This document shows, one piece after another, positions 55,875-64,000 of a stretch of DNA of 64,000 bases (position 1 is the first letter of the stretch; each line of letters starts with the position of its first letter). The position numbers were made by a program, and so were the translations under genes. This DNA comes from Paraburkholderia sp. (GTDB taxonomy: Bacteria > Pseudomonadota > Gammaproteobacteria > Burkholderiales > Burkholderiaceae). The notes beneath the pieces are model-generated. The model saw nothing but the letters and a program-made list of their open reading frames with translations, searched no databases and was not told the DNA's origin. Where the stretch lies: assembly GCA_004322045.1 (NCBI GenBank), contig SCRN01000034.1, forward strand, positions 1-64,000. The letters are read 5' to 3'.

Positions 55875-56783
55875 TCAGCTTTGCGTCGCGGGCTGCTGGG
55901 CGCTGCCACGCAGCCGCATCACATTGCGCAACCCTTTGAAACGCGGCGCGTTCGCCGTCCCGGGCGTGCGGCCGAAGCTTTCCGTAATGCGATCGAGAAT
56001 GATCGCCAGCAACACGACGGACAGGCCGCTTTCGAACCCGAGACCGATATCGAGCCGTTGAATACTGGCCAGCACGTCGTTGCCCAGGCCGCCGGCTCCC
56101 ACCATCGACGCAATGATCACCATCGAGAGCGCCATCATGATCGTCTGATTGACGCCCTGCATGATCGAGGGCAACGCGTTCGGAAACTGCACCTTGTAGA
56201 GCAACTGCAACGGCGTGCAACCGAACGCCTGCCCCGCTTCGACGATTTCGCGATTGACGTGGCGAATCCCGAGGCTCGTCAGGCGCACCGCGGGCGGCAT
56301 CGCGAAGATGACTGTCGACAGAATGCCCGGAACGCGGCCGAGACCGAACAGCATCGCCGCCGGAATCAGATAGACGAACGCCGGCATCGTCTGCATCAAA
56401 TCGAGAATCGGCCTCACGACGAGGGCGACATGCTTGTCCTTGGCCGTCCAAATGCCCAGAGGAATGCCGAATACGAGGCTGATCAGCGTCGATGACAACG
56501 TCAGCCCGAGCGTGATGACCGTCTGATCCCAGAACCCGGTCGCGTAAATCAACAGCAACGACAGCGTGGTGAAGAGCGCAAAGCGCCAGCCGACACGCCA
56601 GAGCCCTACGGCGATGAAGCACGCCATCAGCGCCCACATCGGGATGATTTGCAAGCCGTGTTCGACGAGCGCGGCGAAGGCTTCGATCCCGCGGCCGATC
56701 GTATCGAAGGTGCGGCTGTCGTGATCGAGCAGATAGTGGACGGATTGGTCGACCCAAGTGCCGAGCGGAATGAGTTCAGACAT
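55875..56783 (-). CDS. choW: Choline ABC transporter permease
   Basis: 302-residue inner-membrane permease with six or so helices and the EAA-type loop EIVEAGQAFGCTPLQLLYKVQFPNALPSI. The ProW/OpuAB-type BPD domain is complete (TLSSTLISLVFGIPLGIWTA; GAGGLGNDVL). ATG overlaps the choV stop by 8 nt. Pairs with ChoV and ChoX. Confidence 0.93.
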   Translation of the reverse strand: MSELIPLGTWVDQSVHYLLDHDSRTFDTIGRGIEAFAALVEHGLQIIPMWALMACFIAVGLWRVGWRFALFTTLSLLLIYATGFWDQTVITLGLTLSSTLISLVFGIPLGIWTAKDKHVALVVRPILDLMQTMPAFVYLIPAAMLFGLGRVPGILSTVIFAMPPAVRLTSLGIRHVNREIVEAGQAFGCTPLQLLYKVQFPNALPSIMQGVNQTIMMALSMVIIASMVGAGGLGNDVLASIQRLDIGLGFESGLSVVLLAIILDRITESFGRTPGTANAPRFKGLRNVMRLRGSAQQPATQS

Positions 56784-57945
56784 GGGAGCCTCGCGTGCGG
56801 GTGATGGCTTGAAGGACGACGGCGCGATCGACCGAGCCGCAATAGCAGCCGTCGTCGTCGACGACGGGCAGGGCGCGCGCATTGGCTACGACACGCGAGA
56901 CGACCTGGTCGAGCGGCGCGCTGCGCGCGATCGAATCGACCTGCGTGAGTTCCGGGCTACTCGCGCCAAGCGCCTCGCGCGTGACGAAGCCGCGAAATTT
57001 GCGCTGCGCATCGAGCACGAATGCGTAATCGGCGCTGCCGTTCAGCGAAGCCGCAATGCCGGCGGCATTGAACTGCCTGACGAGCGGCACGGCGTCGGTC
57101 TGCATCAAGTCGCCCGCCGTCAGATAGCGGCTCGTGTCGACACCCTCGAAAAAAGCGCGGACGTAATCGTTCGCAGGTCGGCTGATGATTTCCTGCGGCG
57201 TGCCGAGTTGCACGAGACAGCCGCCTTCCATGATCGCGATGCGGTTGCCGATGCGCAGCGCCTCTTCCAAATCGTGCGAGACGAACAGAATCGTGCGGCG
57301 CTGCTCTTTTTGCAGTTGCAGCAACACGTTCTGCATTTCCTTGCGCTTGAGCGGATCGAGCGCCGAGAACGCTTCGTCCATGATCATCAGCGACGGGTTC
57401 ACGGCAAGGGCTCGAGCCAGGCCCACGCGCTGCTGCATGCCGCCCGACAGCTCGGCCGGCAGCTTATGAGCGAACGGCGCGAGCCCGACTTGCTCGAGAA
57501 CCGTCATCGCGCGTGCTTCGCGCACCTTGCGCGAAAGCCCGGCCACTTCGAGCCCGAACGCCGCGTTCGACAGCACGGTGCGCTGCGGCATGAGCGCGAA
57601 GGATTGAAACACCATGCTCATGTCGGTTCGACGCAATGCGGTCAGCTCGCCGCGCCGCGCCGATGCGATGTCGCGTCCGTCGATCAGCACGTGGCCCGCG
57701 GTCGGGTCGACGAGCCGATTGATCAGGCGAATCAGCGTCGACTTGCCGGAGCCGGACAGCCCCATGAGGACGAAGATTTCGCCCTCGGGCACATCGAACG
57801 AAACGTTATGCACGCCGACGATCTGGCCGGTTCGCGCGAAGATTTCATCCTTCGTCGCGCCGGCGGCCAGCATCTCGAGCGCTTGCTTGGGATTCGCGCC
57901 GAATACCTTGCAGAGCCCTTGCACCCTTACCTTCGGTGAACTCAT
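56776..57945 (-). CDS. choV: Choline ABC transporter ATP-binding protein
   Basis: 389 residues: ABC ATPase with Walker A GLSGSGKST (62-70), Q-loop FQSFALMPQ, signature LSGGMQQR, Walker B LMIMDEAFSALD and the H-loop SHD, followed by a C-terminal CBS-pair-like domain as in ProV/OpuAA. Shine-Dalgarno AAGGAG. First gene of the cho operon; the 345-nt divergent gap to the TorF gene carries the shared CGACnnnCGCTTGC element. Confidence 0.94.
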   Translation of the reverse strand: MSSPKVRVQGLCKVFGANPKQALEMLAAGATKDEIFARTGQIVGVHNVSFDVPEGEIFVLMGLSGSGKSTLIRLINRLVDPTAGHVLIDGRDIASARRGELTALRRTDMSMVFQSFALMPQRTVLSNAAFGLEVAGLSRKVREARAMTVLEQVGLAPFAHKLPAELSGGMQQRVGLARALAVNPSLMIMDEAFSALDPLKRKEMQNVLLQLQKEQRRTILFVSHDLEEALRIGNRIAIMEGGCLVQLGTPQEIISRPANDYVRAFFEGVDTSRYLTAGDLMQTDAVPLVRQFNAAGIAASLNGSADYAFVLDAQRKFRGFVTREALGASSPELTQVDSIARSAPLDQVVSRVVANARALPVVDDDGCYCGSVDRAVVLQAITRTRGSHV

Positions 57946-58030
57946 CTCTTCCGTCTCCTTGCGGCAGGCCGACGCCTGCACAGTCTGCCTACATGGTTGC
58001 GAGAAAAATCCCCGGGTGGCCGACGAATTC

Positions 58031-58059
58031 CGACGCACGCTTGCGAAAATGCGACACGC
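58031..58059 (+). promoter_or_regulatory. Candidate AraC-type operator: CGACnnnCGCTTGC element, copy 3
   Basis: CGACGCACGCTTGC (58031-58044) then CGACACGC starting 21 bp after the first base (58052). It lies 86 nt upstream of choV. The second half continues into an 18-bp block also found before fdhA. A further CGACATGC lies on the minus strand at 58151-58144 without a partner. Confidence 0.6.
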
Positions 58060-58290
58060 GCGTCGCCCCAGAACCCCCTTGTCTCCCGCCGAGCGCCGAA
58101 GCATAAGGCCGCGCGCCCTAAATGCAAACCGTGCACGCAATCGGCATGTCGCGAAAGCACAAATTTCCGTCCAAAAACGCCTCGGCACGGCGCATATCGG
58201 CTGGCAATACTCAGCCAACCGGATCCGCACCCGATAAGCATCCAAAAGAGGTGGCCGGTCATACCGATTACAACGACGACGGAGCGCATC

Positions 58291-59214
58291 ATGACTTACC
58301 CGAAAACAAAGTCACGCCTCAAATCGACCGCGCTTGGCGGCGCGGCGCTTTTGGTCGGTTCTCTGTATGCGCACACTACGCTTGCGCAGACGGCCGAACC
58401 GAGCGGCGCGAGTGCGCCGGCCGCAACGGCGGCGGCGCCCGATCCGGCGGCAACGGCGGCGAGCGCACAGCCGGCGGCCCCGGCAGCGCCCGCCGCTTCT
58501 CCGTTCACCGCCAACGTCACGCTTGCTTCGCAATACGTCTCGCGCGGCTTCCGGCAGACCTGGGGCAAACCGGCGATTCAAGGCGGGTTCGACTACACGC
58601 ATTCGAGCGGGCTGTTCGCAGGAACGTGGCTGTCGAGCGTCAGCAGCAAGTTCATCGAAGGCGGCACCGTCGAGTGGGATCTTTATGGCGGATACGGCGG
58701 CGCGCTTGGCGATCTCTCGTACACGGGCACGCTTTACTACTACGTGTACCCGGGCGCGCGCATGTCGGCAAGCAACACGAGCTACAACTATGGCGAGTTC
58801 GTCGCGGCGTTGACCTATAAGTGGTTCACCGCGAAGTATTGGCTGACCTATACGCCGAATTACTTCGGCTATGACAGTCAATCGCTCGGGATAGGCAGCG
58901 GTAAGGGCAGCCGCGGCTCCGGCTACCTCGACTTGAACACCAACATCGATCTGACGCACGGCTGCTCCCTGCTCTTGCATTACGGTTGGCAGCGCGTGCA
59001 AAACTTCTCGGCGTACAACTGGCAAGACGCGAAGGTTGCCGTATCGAAGACGTTCGACGGCGGCTGGACCTTGACGGGGGCGGTGACCAAGGGCTGGGGC
59101 GCAACTAACGCCTACGATCACTACACCACGGGCGCACCCGACTCCTCGGGCAATATCGCCGTGTCGAACCCGTTGCAAACGACGTTCTTCGCGACGATCA
59201 CGAAGGTGTTCTGA
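58291..59214 (+). CDS. TorF-family putative outer-membrane porin
   Basis: 307 residues. Signal peptide (cleavage near TLAQ, about 32), an Ala/Pro-rich stretch, then the TorF family start FTANVTLASQYVSRGFRQTWGKPAIQGGFDY. Alternating strands and a C-terminal TKVF aromatic end fit an outer-membrane barrel. Divergent from choV, so it may help uptake of choline or betaine, but this is only positional. GGAG precedes the ATG by 8 nt. Confidence 0.85.
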   Translation: MTYPKTKSRLKSTALGGAALLVGSLYAHTTLAQTAEPSGASAPAATAAAPDPAATAASAQPAAPAAPAASPFTANVTLASQYVSRGFRQTWGKPAIQGGFDYTHSSGLFAGTWLSSVSSKFIEGGTVEWDLYGGYGGALGDLSYTGTLYYYVYPGARMSASNTSYNYGEFVAALTYKWFTAKYWLTYTPNYFGYDSQSLGIGSGKGSRGSGYLDLNTNIDLTHGCSLLLHYGWQRVQNFSAYNWQDAKVAVSKTFDGGWTLTGAVTKGWGATNAYDHYTTGAPDSSGNIAVSNPLQTTFFATITKVF

Positions 59215-59343
59215 CTCTGACGTGTTTTGAAGCGCGCCGCCTCCGGTGGCTGCGCACGGGCGGCGCTGCGCAGTTTGGCGCCGTCCGCCTGGCTGACATG
59301 ACACAATGGCCGCGTCTCCTCATCCGCATCTACGCGACAGGCC

Positions 59344-60108
59344 ATGTCCAATTCGATTCGCCGCCGCGCTTTAGCGCTAGCCGCCTGCGCCACCCTCATC
59401 GCATCCGGATGCTCGGTGCTGGCGGCAGCCGATCCGAACGCACTCTGGCAAATCGTCAACTTCGACTGCGTGCCCGCCGCGCGCACGACGGGCAAACCCG
59501 GCATCTGCGCGACTGTCGATTTGCCGGGCCGCTTCGCCATCTTGCGCGATCGACAGGGTGTGGCGCAGCATCTCTTGATTCCTACCGATCGGATTTCCGG
59601 CATTGAAAACCCCCGCCTGCTCGCCCCCGACGCGCCGAATTACTGGGCCGATGCGTGGCATGCGCGAAGTTTCGTCGAAGCCAGTCTAAAGAAAGCACAG
59701 CGCCCCCCGCTCGCCGATGACGAAATCGGGCTCGAAATCAATTCGGCGATGCGGCGCTCGCAAGAGCAGTTGCACATCCACATCGACTGCATGCGCGCCG
59801 ATGCCGTATCGGCGCTGGCTGCGCATCGCAGCGATCCACCGCGCATGTGGGCTCCCCTTACGATCGACGGCACCCGCTACCGCGTGATGCGCGTGCCGGG
59901 TCCTACTTTCGATTTCAATCCGTTCGATCTCGTGGCCGGCGACAAGACGAATCCGGACGCGATGGCCGGGCAAACGATCCTCGTCGCCGGGGCCGGCCCT
60001 TCCGCCGAGCAGGCGGGATGGTTGATCGTCAACAGCAGCATCGACACCGACGCAGGAACAGGCTCGGCCGAAACACTGCTCGATCATCGATGCGCCGATG
60101 CGTCCTAG
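59344..60108 (+). CDS. CDP-diacylglycerol pyrophosphatase-like lipoprotein
   Basis: 254 residues of the Cdh family. N-terminal signal with lipobox ASGC at 20-23. HIT-like motif QEQLHIHIDC is intact, with QHLLIPTDRISGIENP before and the late AGWLIVNSSID. It would hydrolyse CDP-diacylglycerol at the envelope. No partner genes. Confidence 0.85.
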   Translation: MSNSIRRRALALAACATLIASGCSVLAAADPNALWQIVNFDCVPAARTTGKPGICATVDLPGRFAILRDRQGVAQHLLIPTDRISGIENPRLLAPDAPNYWADAWHARSFVEASLKKAQRPPLADDEIGLEINSAMRRSQEQLHIHIDCMRADAVSALAAHRSDPPRMWAPLTIDGTRYRVMRVPGPTFDFNPFDLVAGDKTNPDAMAGQTILVAGAGPSAEQAGWLIVNSSIDTDAGTGSAETLLDHRCADAS

Positions 60109-60245
60109 CGCCCTGTCCCGCAAGTTGCTTCGATATGCAATCACCCATTTCATGGATAAGAGAATGAGAACCGACGGCACGGGGCACTAAATCCGATTCC
60201 CGTCACGTCCCAGTGTCTGGGTCGCAGCTCGCTCACGCCGCCACT

Positions 60246-60265
60246 TTGCAATTTTTTGCAATTTT
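60246..60265 (+). repeat. Perfect 10-bp tandem repeat
   Basis: TTGCAATTTT twice in immediate succession. Downstream, GCCGCGGC at 60299-60306 and 60316-60323 can form a GC-rich stem. Both lie in the 311-nt gap before the first lipoprotein gene; nothing else was seen there. Confidence 0.5.
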
Positions 60266-60419
60266 CGAATGCCCTTTTTGAATCCATTGCTGCAAAATGC
60301 CGCGGCGTCGCGCGCGCCGCGGCGCTACACGACGAGCTGAAGCGCTCGCCAGGCGCAAGGCGTGCTTCATGCTGTCAGAACGCAATAAGCAAAAGGCTAT
60401 GAATAAAAAGGCAGCGGAT

Positions 60420-60953
60420 ATGCAAAAGACAATGCGCCGGTTCGCGGCCGCCGCGCTCGTCGCAGCGGCCATCGCCGATTTGAGCGGCTGCAGCTCCGTG
60501 TACACGGAAAGCGCCTCGGCAGGCGCCGGTATCGCCGGCGCAGCCCTCGCATCGAAAGTCACCCGCAACGCGGCCGTCGCGACGGGTATCGGTCTTGGCG
60601 CGGTTGCCGCTGCCAAAGCGGGTGTGCAATACACCGAACGCGTAGTCCACCGCGATACGCAGAACACGATTGCGGCTGCGGCCGGGCCGTTGGCCGTAGG
60701 CGCGGTCGCACCGTGGACGACCCGGCATAGCGTCCCGCTCGATCCCGACGAGCACGGCCGCGTCACGGTTAGCCGTGCGATCAGCACGGGTGCGCTGGAC
60801 TGCAAGGAAATCGTGTTCTCCGTCGATCAGGCTGAGACCACGAACAATGCGGCTTCGAGCGCGTTTTACGTCGCCTCCGTATGCCGCGATGGCAATACGT
60901 GGAAGTGGGCGTCGGCCGAGCCCGCCACCGAACGATGGGGCGCTTTGCAATGA
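60420..60953 (+). CDS. Small lipoprotein, first of a tandem pair
   Basis: 177 residues from the ATG at 60420 (earlier in-frame ATGs at 60369 and 60399 are possible). Lipoprotein signal ending in LSGC. A glycine/alanine-rich hydrophobic stretch follows (GAGIAGAALASKVTRNAAVATGIGLGAVAAAKAG), then a conserved C-terminal half ending WKWASAEPATERWGALQ that is shared with the next gene. Family not recognised; likely an outer-membrane lipoprotein. Confidence 0.75.
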   Translation: MQKTMRRFAAAALVAAAIADLSGCSSVYTESASAGAGIAGAALASKVTRNAAVATGIGLGAVAAAKAGVQYTERVVHRDTQNTIAAAAGPLAVGAVAPWTTRHSVPLDPDEHGRVTVSRAISTGALDCKEIVFSVDQAETTNNAASSAFYVASVCRDGNTWKWASAEPATERWGALQ

Positions 60954-61453
60954 GCGCGCGCGTGATTCTCGTCGCGCTCGCGTGCATCGGCGCGGGCGCG
61001 CTCGTGAGCGGCTGCGCGTCGATCGGCGCGGCGAGCGGCGCAGTCGCGGGCGTAGCGACGGGCGCGGTCACGGCCAACCCCGCGGTCGGCATCGGTGTGG
61101 GCATTGCAGTGCAATCGGCGACCGACGAAGCGGTGAATCGCTACATGCGCGGCATGCATCGCGACCAGCAAAACGCGATTGCCGCATTGGCCGGGCAGTT
61201 GCCGGTCGGCGCGGCGCAGCCGTGGCGCGTCGACCACACGCTTCCCATCGAAAATGGTCACGGCGAAGTGCGCGTGACCCGCGAAATCGACAGCGCGCTG
61301 GCCGCCTGCAAAGAGTTTGCGTTCTCGGTCGTCGACGGCGACAAGCCCGATTCGAAGGTGTACTGGTTCACCGCCAGCGCTTGCAAGCAGGGCGCGCAGT
61401 GGAAGTGGGCGTCGGCCGAGCCCGCGGTGGAGCGCTGGGGCACCCTGCAGTAA
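60950..61453 (+). CDS. Small lipoprotein, second of a tandem pair
   Basis: 167 residues with lipobox VSGC and a glycine-rich stretch. The C-terminal half is paralogous to the previous protein (HRDQQNAIAALAG against HRDTQNTIAAAAG; WKWASAEPAVERWGTLQ). Its ATG overlaps the preceding stop by ATGA. A 27-bp DNA stretch is identical in both genes at a distance of exactly 500 bp, in the same codon phase. Function unknown. Confidence 0.8.
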   Translation: MSARVILVALACIGAGALVSGCASIGAASGAVAGVATGAVTANPAVGIGVGIAVQSATDEAVNRYMRGMHRDQQNAIAALAGQLPVGAAQPWRVDHTLPIENGHGEVRVTREIDSALAACKEFAFSVVDGDKPDSKVYWFTASACKQGAQWKWASAEPAVERWGTLQ

Positions 61454-61486
61454 CGGGCTTCGCCCGCTCCGGGCGCGCACGCCGAA

Positions 61487-61533
61487 CGTTTATTCGCGTG
61501 AGGAATAAACGCTATTTATGCGTGTGAAGAATA
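61487..61533 (+). repeat. Inverted and direct repeats after the lipoprotein pair
   Basis: CGTTTATTC (61487-61495) and GAATAAACG (61503-61511) form a 9-bp stem. An 18-nt motif TTATnCGnGTGAnGAATA occurs at 61490 and 61516 (26-bp period, 15 of 18 identical). It may end the lipoprotein transcript. The rest of the 366-nt gap up to 61819 holds no gene I accept. Confidence 0.45.
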
Positions 61534-61819
61534 TTTAAGCTGAGGACCATCACGAAGCGAATCGGTCGGATCGATATTCCTGACGCAAATATTTGCCGTT
61601 TATGCCTGCTAGGCTCTGCCACCGCATTTTCCGGAGAAGGTGGCGGCCCGGATCTTCACAGGCCTGCGCGAAGCCGCGCAACGCCTTCGCGCCATGAAGG
61701 CCGAACGCATCGCCTAACGCTGCGACCTCCCTCCAATTTTGCCGATGCCGTCTAGCGCGCCGCCGCACGGATCGGCCAGGACGGCCTCTGTTCCTGCGTG
61801 GCGCGCCCTTCCGATCGCC

Positions 61820-63826
61820 CTACTGCGCATCCATGACTAGCAACTGCGCACCATCGGCCACTTGATCGCCCACGGCGTAGAGCACTTCGGCCACCTTGCC
61901 CGCAGCGGGCGCACCGATCGTATGTTCCATCTTCATCGCCTCCATCACGATGAGCGGTGTGCCTTTCTCCACCACGGCGCCCGGCTCGACCAGCACGGCG
62001 ATCACCTTGCCCGGCATCGGCGCGGTCAACCGCCCTTCGCCATGCTCCGCATCGGCCGCGTGGGCGAGCAAGTTCTGCCACTCGAACGCCAGCGCCGCGC
62101 CGTGGCCAAAGACGTGAAACACGTCGCTATCGATGAACACGCGCCCCGTGATGCGCTGCTCGCCCAGACGCACCCCGAATGTATGCGGCTCGCTACCGCG
62201 CCACCAGTCGAACGCATCGCGCTGGCCGTCGTGCTCCAACTCGCGCAGATCGCCCTCGCGCGTGTAAGCGACCTTGAAAGCGCCGTCGTTTTCCACGTCG
62301 CGCCATTCGATCGTTTGAAGGTAACGGCCGTTCAAGCGCCAATGCGATAGCGCATCCCACGGCGACGCGCCATGGGCAACACCGCCCTCGCGCGTGAGCA
62401 GCGCCGCGCATGCCAATGCCATGGCCGCCTTGAACGGCCGCTCCACCGGCGCGAACAAAGCATCGTGATGACGCTCGATCAGACCCGTATCGAGATCGGC
62501 ACTTGCAAACGGCTTGCTTTGCACGATGCGCTGCAAGAACGCCACGTTGGTTTGCGGGCCTACCGCCTCGCAGCCCTGCAATGCCCGGCTCAAGCGCGCG
62601 AGCGCTTCGTCACGATCGGCCCCGTGCACGATCAGCTTGGCGATCATCGGATCGTAAAACGGCGTGATCGTATCGCCTTCGCGCACACCGCTATCGATCC
62701 GCACCGGCGCGCGCTCGGGCGTACCGATCGCAAACTCGACGCTCTGCGGCATGCGCAGATACTTGAGCGTGCCCGTCGACGGCAAGAACCCGCGCGCCGG
62801 ATTCTCGGCATACACGCGCGCCTCGATCGCATGGCCGTCGATGCGCAATTGTTCTTGCGTGAGAGGTAGCGGCTCGTCGGCGGCCACGCGCAATTGCCAT
62901 TCGACCAGATCCTGCCCCGTAATCATTTCGGTGACCGGATGCTCCACCTGCAGCCGCGTGTTCATCTCCATGAAATAGAACGCGCTGTCGGTCATGATGA
63001 ATTCGACCGTGCCCGCGCCGACATAGGAGACCGCTCGCGCCGCGGCCACCGCGGCCTCGCCCATCGCGCGGCGCACGCCGTCGGAGAGCCCTGGCGCCGG
63101 CGCTTCCTCGAGGACTTTTTGATGGCGCCGCTGCACCGAGCAATCGCGATCGAACAAGTACACCGCGCCGCCGTGCCGATCGGCAAACACTTGCACTTCG
63201 ACGTGGCGCGGACGCGTCAAATACTTTTCGATGAGCACGCGATCGTTGCCGAAGCTGCTTGCGGCCTCACGCTTGCACGATGCCAGCGCGGCAGCGAAGT
63301 CTTCCCGCTTCTCGACCACGCGCATGCCCTTGCCTCCGCCCCCGGCGCTCGCCTTGAGCAACACCGGATAGCCGATGGCATCGGCTTCGCGCTGCAGAAG
63401 CTCGGCATCTTGTTCGTCGCCGTGATAGCCCGGCACGAGCGGAACGTCCGCTGCCTGCATCAGCGCTTTGGCCGCCGCCTTCGATCCCATCGCCGCGATG
63501 GCCGACACCGGCGGCCCGATGAAAACGAGCCCGGCCGCCTCGCACGCTTGCGCGAATGCTTCGTTCTCCGAAAGAAATCCGTAGCCTGGATGAACGGCCT
63601 GAGCGCCCGTGCGCAACGCTGCATCGATGATGCGCTCGATGAGCAGATAGCTCTCGCTCGCGGCGGCACCGCCGATATGGACCGCCTCGTCGCATGCGGC
63701 CACGTGCTTCGCATTGGCGTCCGCATCGGAATAGACGGCGACGCTCGCAATCCCGAGCCGCTTGCACGTCGCGGCCACGCGGCAGGCGATCTCGCCGCGA
63801 TTCGCAATCAAAATCTTGTTGAACAT
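61820..63826 (-). CDS. liuD: Methylcrotonyl-CoA carboxylase biotin-containing (alpha) subunit
   Basis: 668 residues: biotin carboxylase domain (MFNKILIANRGEIACRVAATCKRLG; ATP-grasp GGGGKGMRVV; MEMNTRLQVEHPVTEMITG), a central linker, and a C-terminal biotinyl domain with the biotin lysine K632 in EAMKMEH. Position next to liuC marks it as the leucine-pathway carboxylase that acts with LiuB on 3-methylcrotonyl-CoA; length fits MccA/LiuD rather than the shorter AccC. Confidence 0.92.
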   Translation of the reverse strand: MFNKILIANRGEIACRVAATCKRLGIASVAVYSDADANAKHVAACDEAVHIGGAAASESYLLIERIIDAALRTGAQAVHPGYGFLSENEAFAQACEAAGLVFIGPPVSAIAAMGSKAAAKALMQAADVPLVPGYHGDEQDAELLQREADAIGYPVLLKASAGGGGKGMRVVEKREDFAAALASCKREAASSFGNDRVLIEKYLTRPRHVEVQVFADRHGGAVYLFDRDCSVQRRHQKVLEEAPAPGLSDGVRRAMGEAAVAAARAVSYVGAGTVEFIMTDSAFYFMEMNTRLQVEHPVTEMITGQDLVEWQLRVAADEPLPLTQEQLRIDGHAIEARVYAENPARGFLPSTGTLKYLRMPQSVEFAIGTPERAPVRIDSGVREGDTITPFYDPMIAKLIVHGADRDEALARLSRALQGCEAVGPQTNVAFLQRIVQSKPFASADLDTGLIERHHDALFAPVERPFKAAMALACAALLTREGGVAHGASPWDALSHWRLNGRYLQTIEWRDVENDGAFKVAYTREGDLRELEHDGQRDAFDWWRGSEPHTFGVRLGEQRITGRVFIDSDVFHVFGHGAALAFEWQNLLAHAADAEHGEGRLTAPMPGKVIAVLVEPGAVVEKGTPLIVMEAMKMEHTIGAPAAGKVAEVLYAVGDQVADGAQLLVMDAQ

Positions 63827-63862
63827 GGAGTGTCTCGCAGTGAAGCGGCTATCGGGTTGCGG

Positions 63863-64000
63863 TCAGTGCGCCGCCCAAGCGGGCGCGCGCTTTTCGAGGA
63901 ACGACGCGACGCCTTCGCGCCCCTCCTCGCTTGCGCGGATTCGCGCGATGCGGCGGGCGGTATCGTCGATCAAAGTTTCGTCCAGCACGCGGCCGGCGAC
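63863..64000 (-). CDS. liuC: Methylglutaconyl-CoA hydratase (C-terminal part, cut by window edge)
   Basis: Only the last 45 residues are in the window, ending ASEEGREGVASFLEKRAPAWAAH, a typical enoyl-CoA hydratase tail (EGREGVxAFLEKRxPxW). Its stop is 36 nt before liuD, as in liu operons. Assigned as liuC from that context; the catalytic part lies outside. Confidence 0.85.
   Translation of the reverse strand, partial: VAGRVLDETLIDDTARRIARIRASEEGREGVASFLEKRAPAWAAH

Noticed and set aside
61550-61768. 72-residue minus-strand reading frame (MRRRARRHRQNWREV...)
   Set aside because: No Shine-Dalgarno, no recognisable family, and composition like other chance frames in GC-rich DNA.

Overview
The window comes from a GC-rich betaproteobacterial chromosome, most likely Burkholderiaceae (Burkholderia/Paraburkholderia/Trinickia type). 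The evidence is the codon and base composition, the DUF4148 and DUF3331 small proteins that are largely Burkholderia-specific, the TorF-type porin, and the many GlxA-type AraC and MocR regulators. No phage, IS element, CRISPR array, rRNA or tRNA was seen.

Layout. 0.3-12.4 kb is mixed housekeeping: glutaminase, a VapBC toxin-antitoxin pair, a hemolysin III-like membrane protein, an NfeD/slipin pair, a purine permease, a [2Fe-2S] ferredoxin next to a DadA-like oxidoreductase, a chemoreceptor and purU. 12.4-24.9 kb is one long leftward run for glycine betaine catabolism: glyA, an M19 dipeptidase-like gene, a DUF5943 gene, dgcA, dgcB, etfA, etfB, gbcA, gbcB and a betaine-binding protein. A divergent GbdR-like regulator lies upstream. 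26.4-33.8 kb holds small regulator/enzyme pairs (MocR/epimerase, LysR/GlcG-like, TetR/GST, cupin/MocR). 33.8-38.5 kb has fdhA divergent from betB-betA. 38.6-45.3 kb has a DUF4148 protein, an alcohol dehydrogenase/AraC pair, an aldo-keto reductase and an M1 aminopeptidase lipoprotein. 45.3-53.8 kb has leftward sdaA-soxB-soxD-soxA-soxG-folB with a divergent SouR-like regulator. 53.8-57.9 kb is leftward choV-choW-regulator-choX. 58.3-64 kb has a TorF porin, a CDP-diacylglycerol pyrophosphatase-like protein, two paralogous lipoproteins and leucine-catabolism genes (liuD and the end of liuC).

How the genes fit. Together they can take choline to pyruvate. ChoVWX imports choline; BetA and BetB make betaine. 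GbcAB gives dimethylglycine, DgcAB with the Etf pair gives sarcosine, and SoxBDAG gives glycine. GlyA makes serine and SdaA makes pyruvate. Formaldehyde released by the demethylations can go to FdhA. One-carbon units on folate can be used by GlyA or released as formate by PurU, and a FolB-like enzyme is translationally coupled to soxG.

The most notable non-coding signal is a shared element, CGACnnnCGCTTGC followed by CGAC exactly 21 bp after the first CGAC. It occurs upstream of the betaine-binding-protein gene, between fdhA and betB, and upstream of choV, with a weaker copy between glyA and gbdR. It is a candidate operator for an AraC-type regulator such as the GbdR-like proteins encoded here. 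Other points worth checking are a dipeptidase-like protein lacking canonical metal ligands, three stacked hairpins after the DUF4148 gene, and a terminator-like hairpin plus a tetranucleotide repeat in the leader of sdaA-sox.
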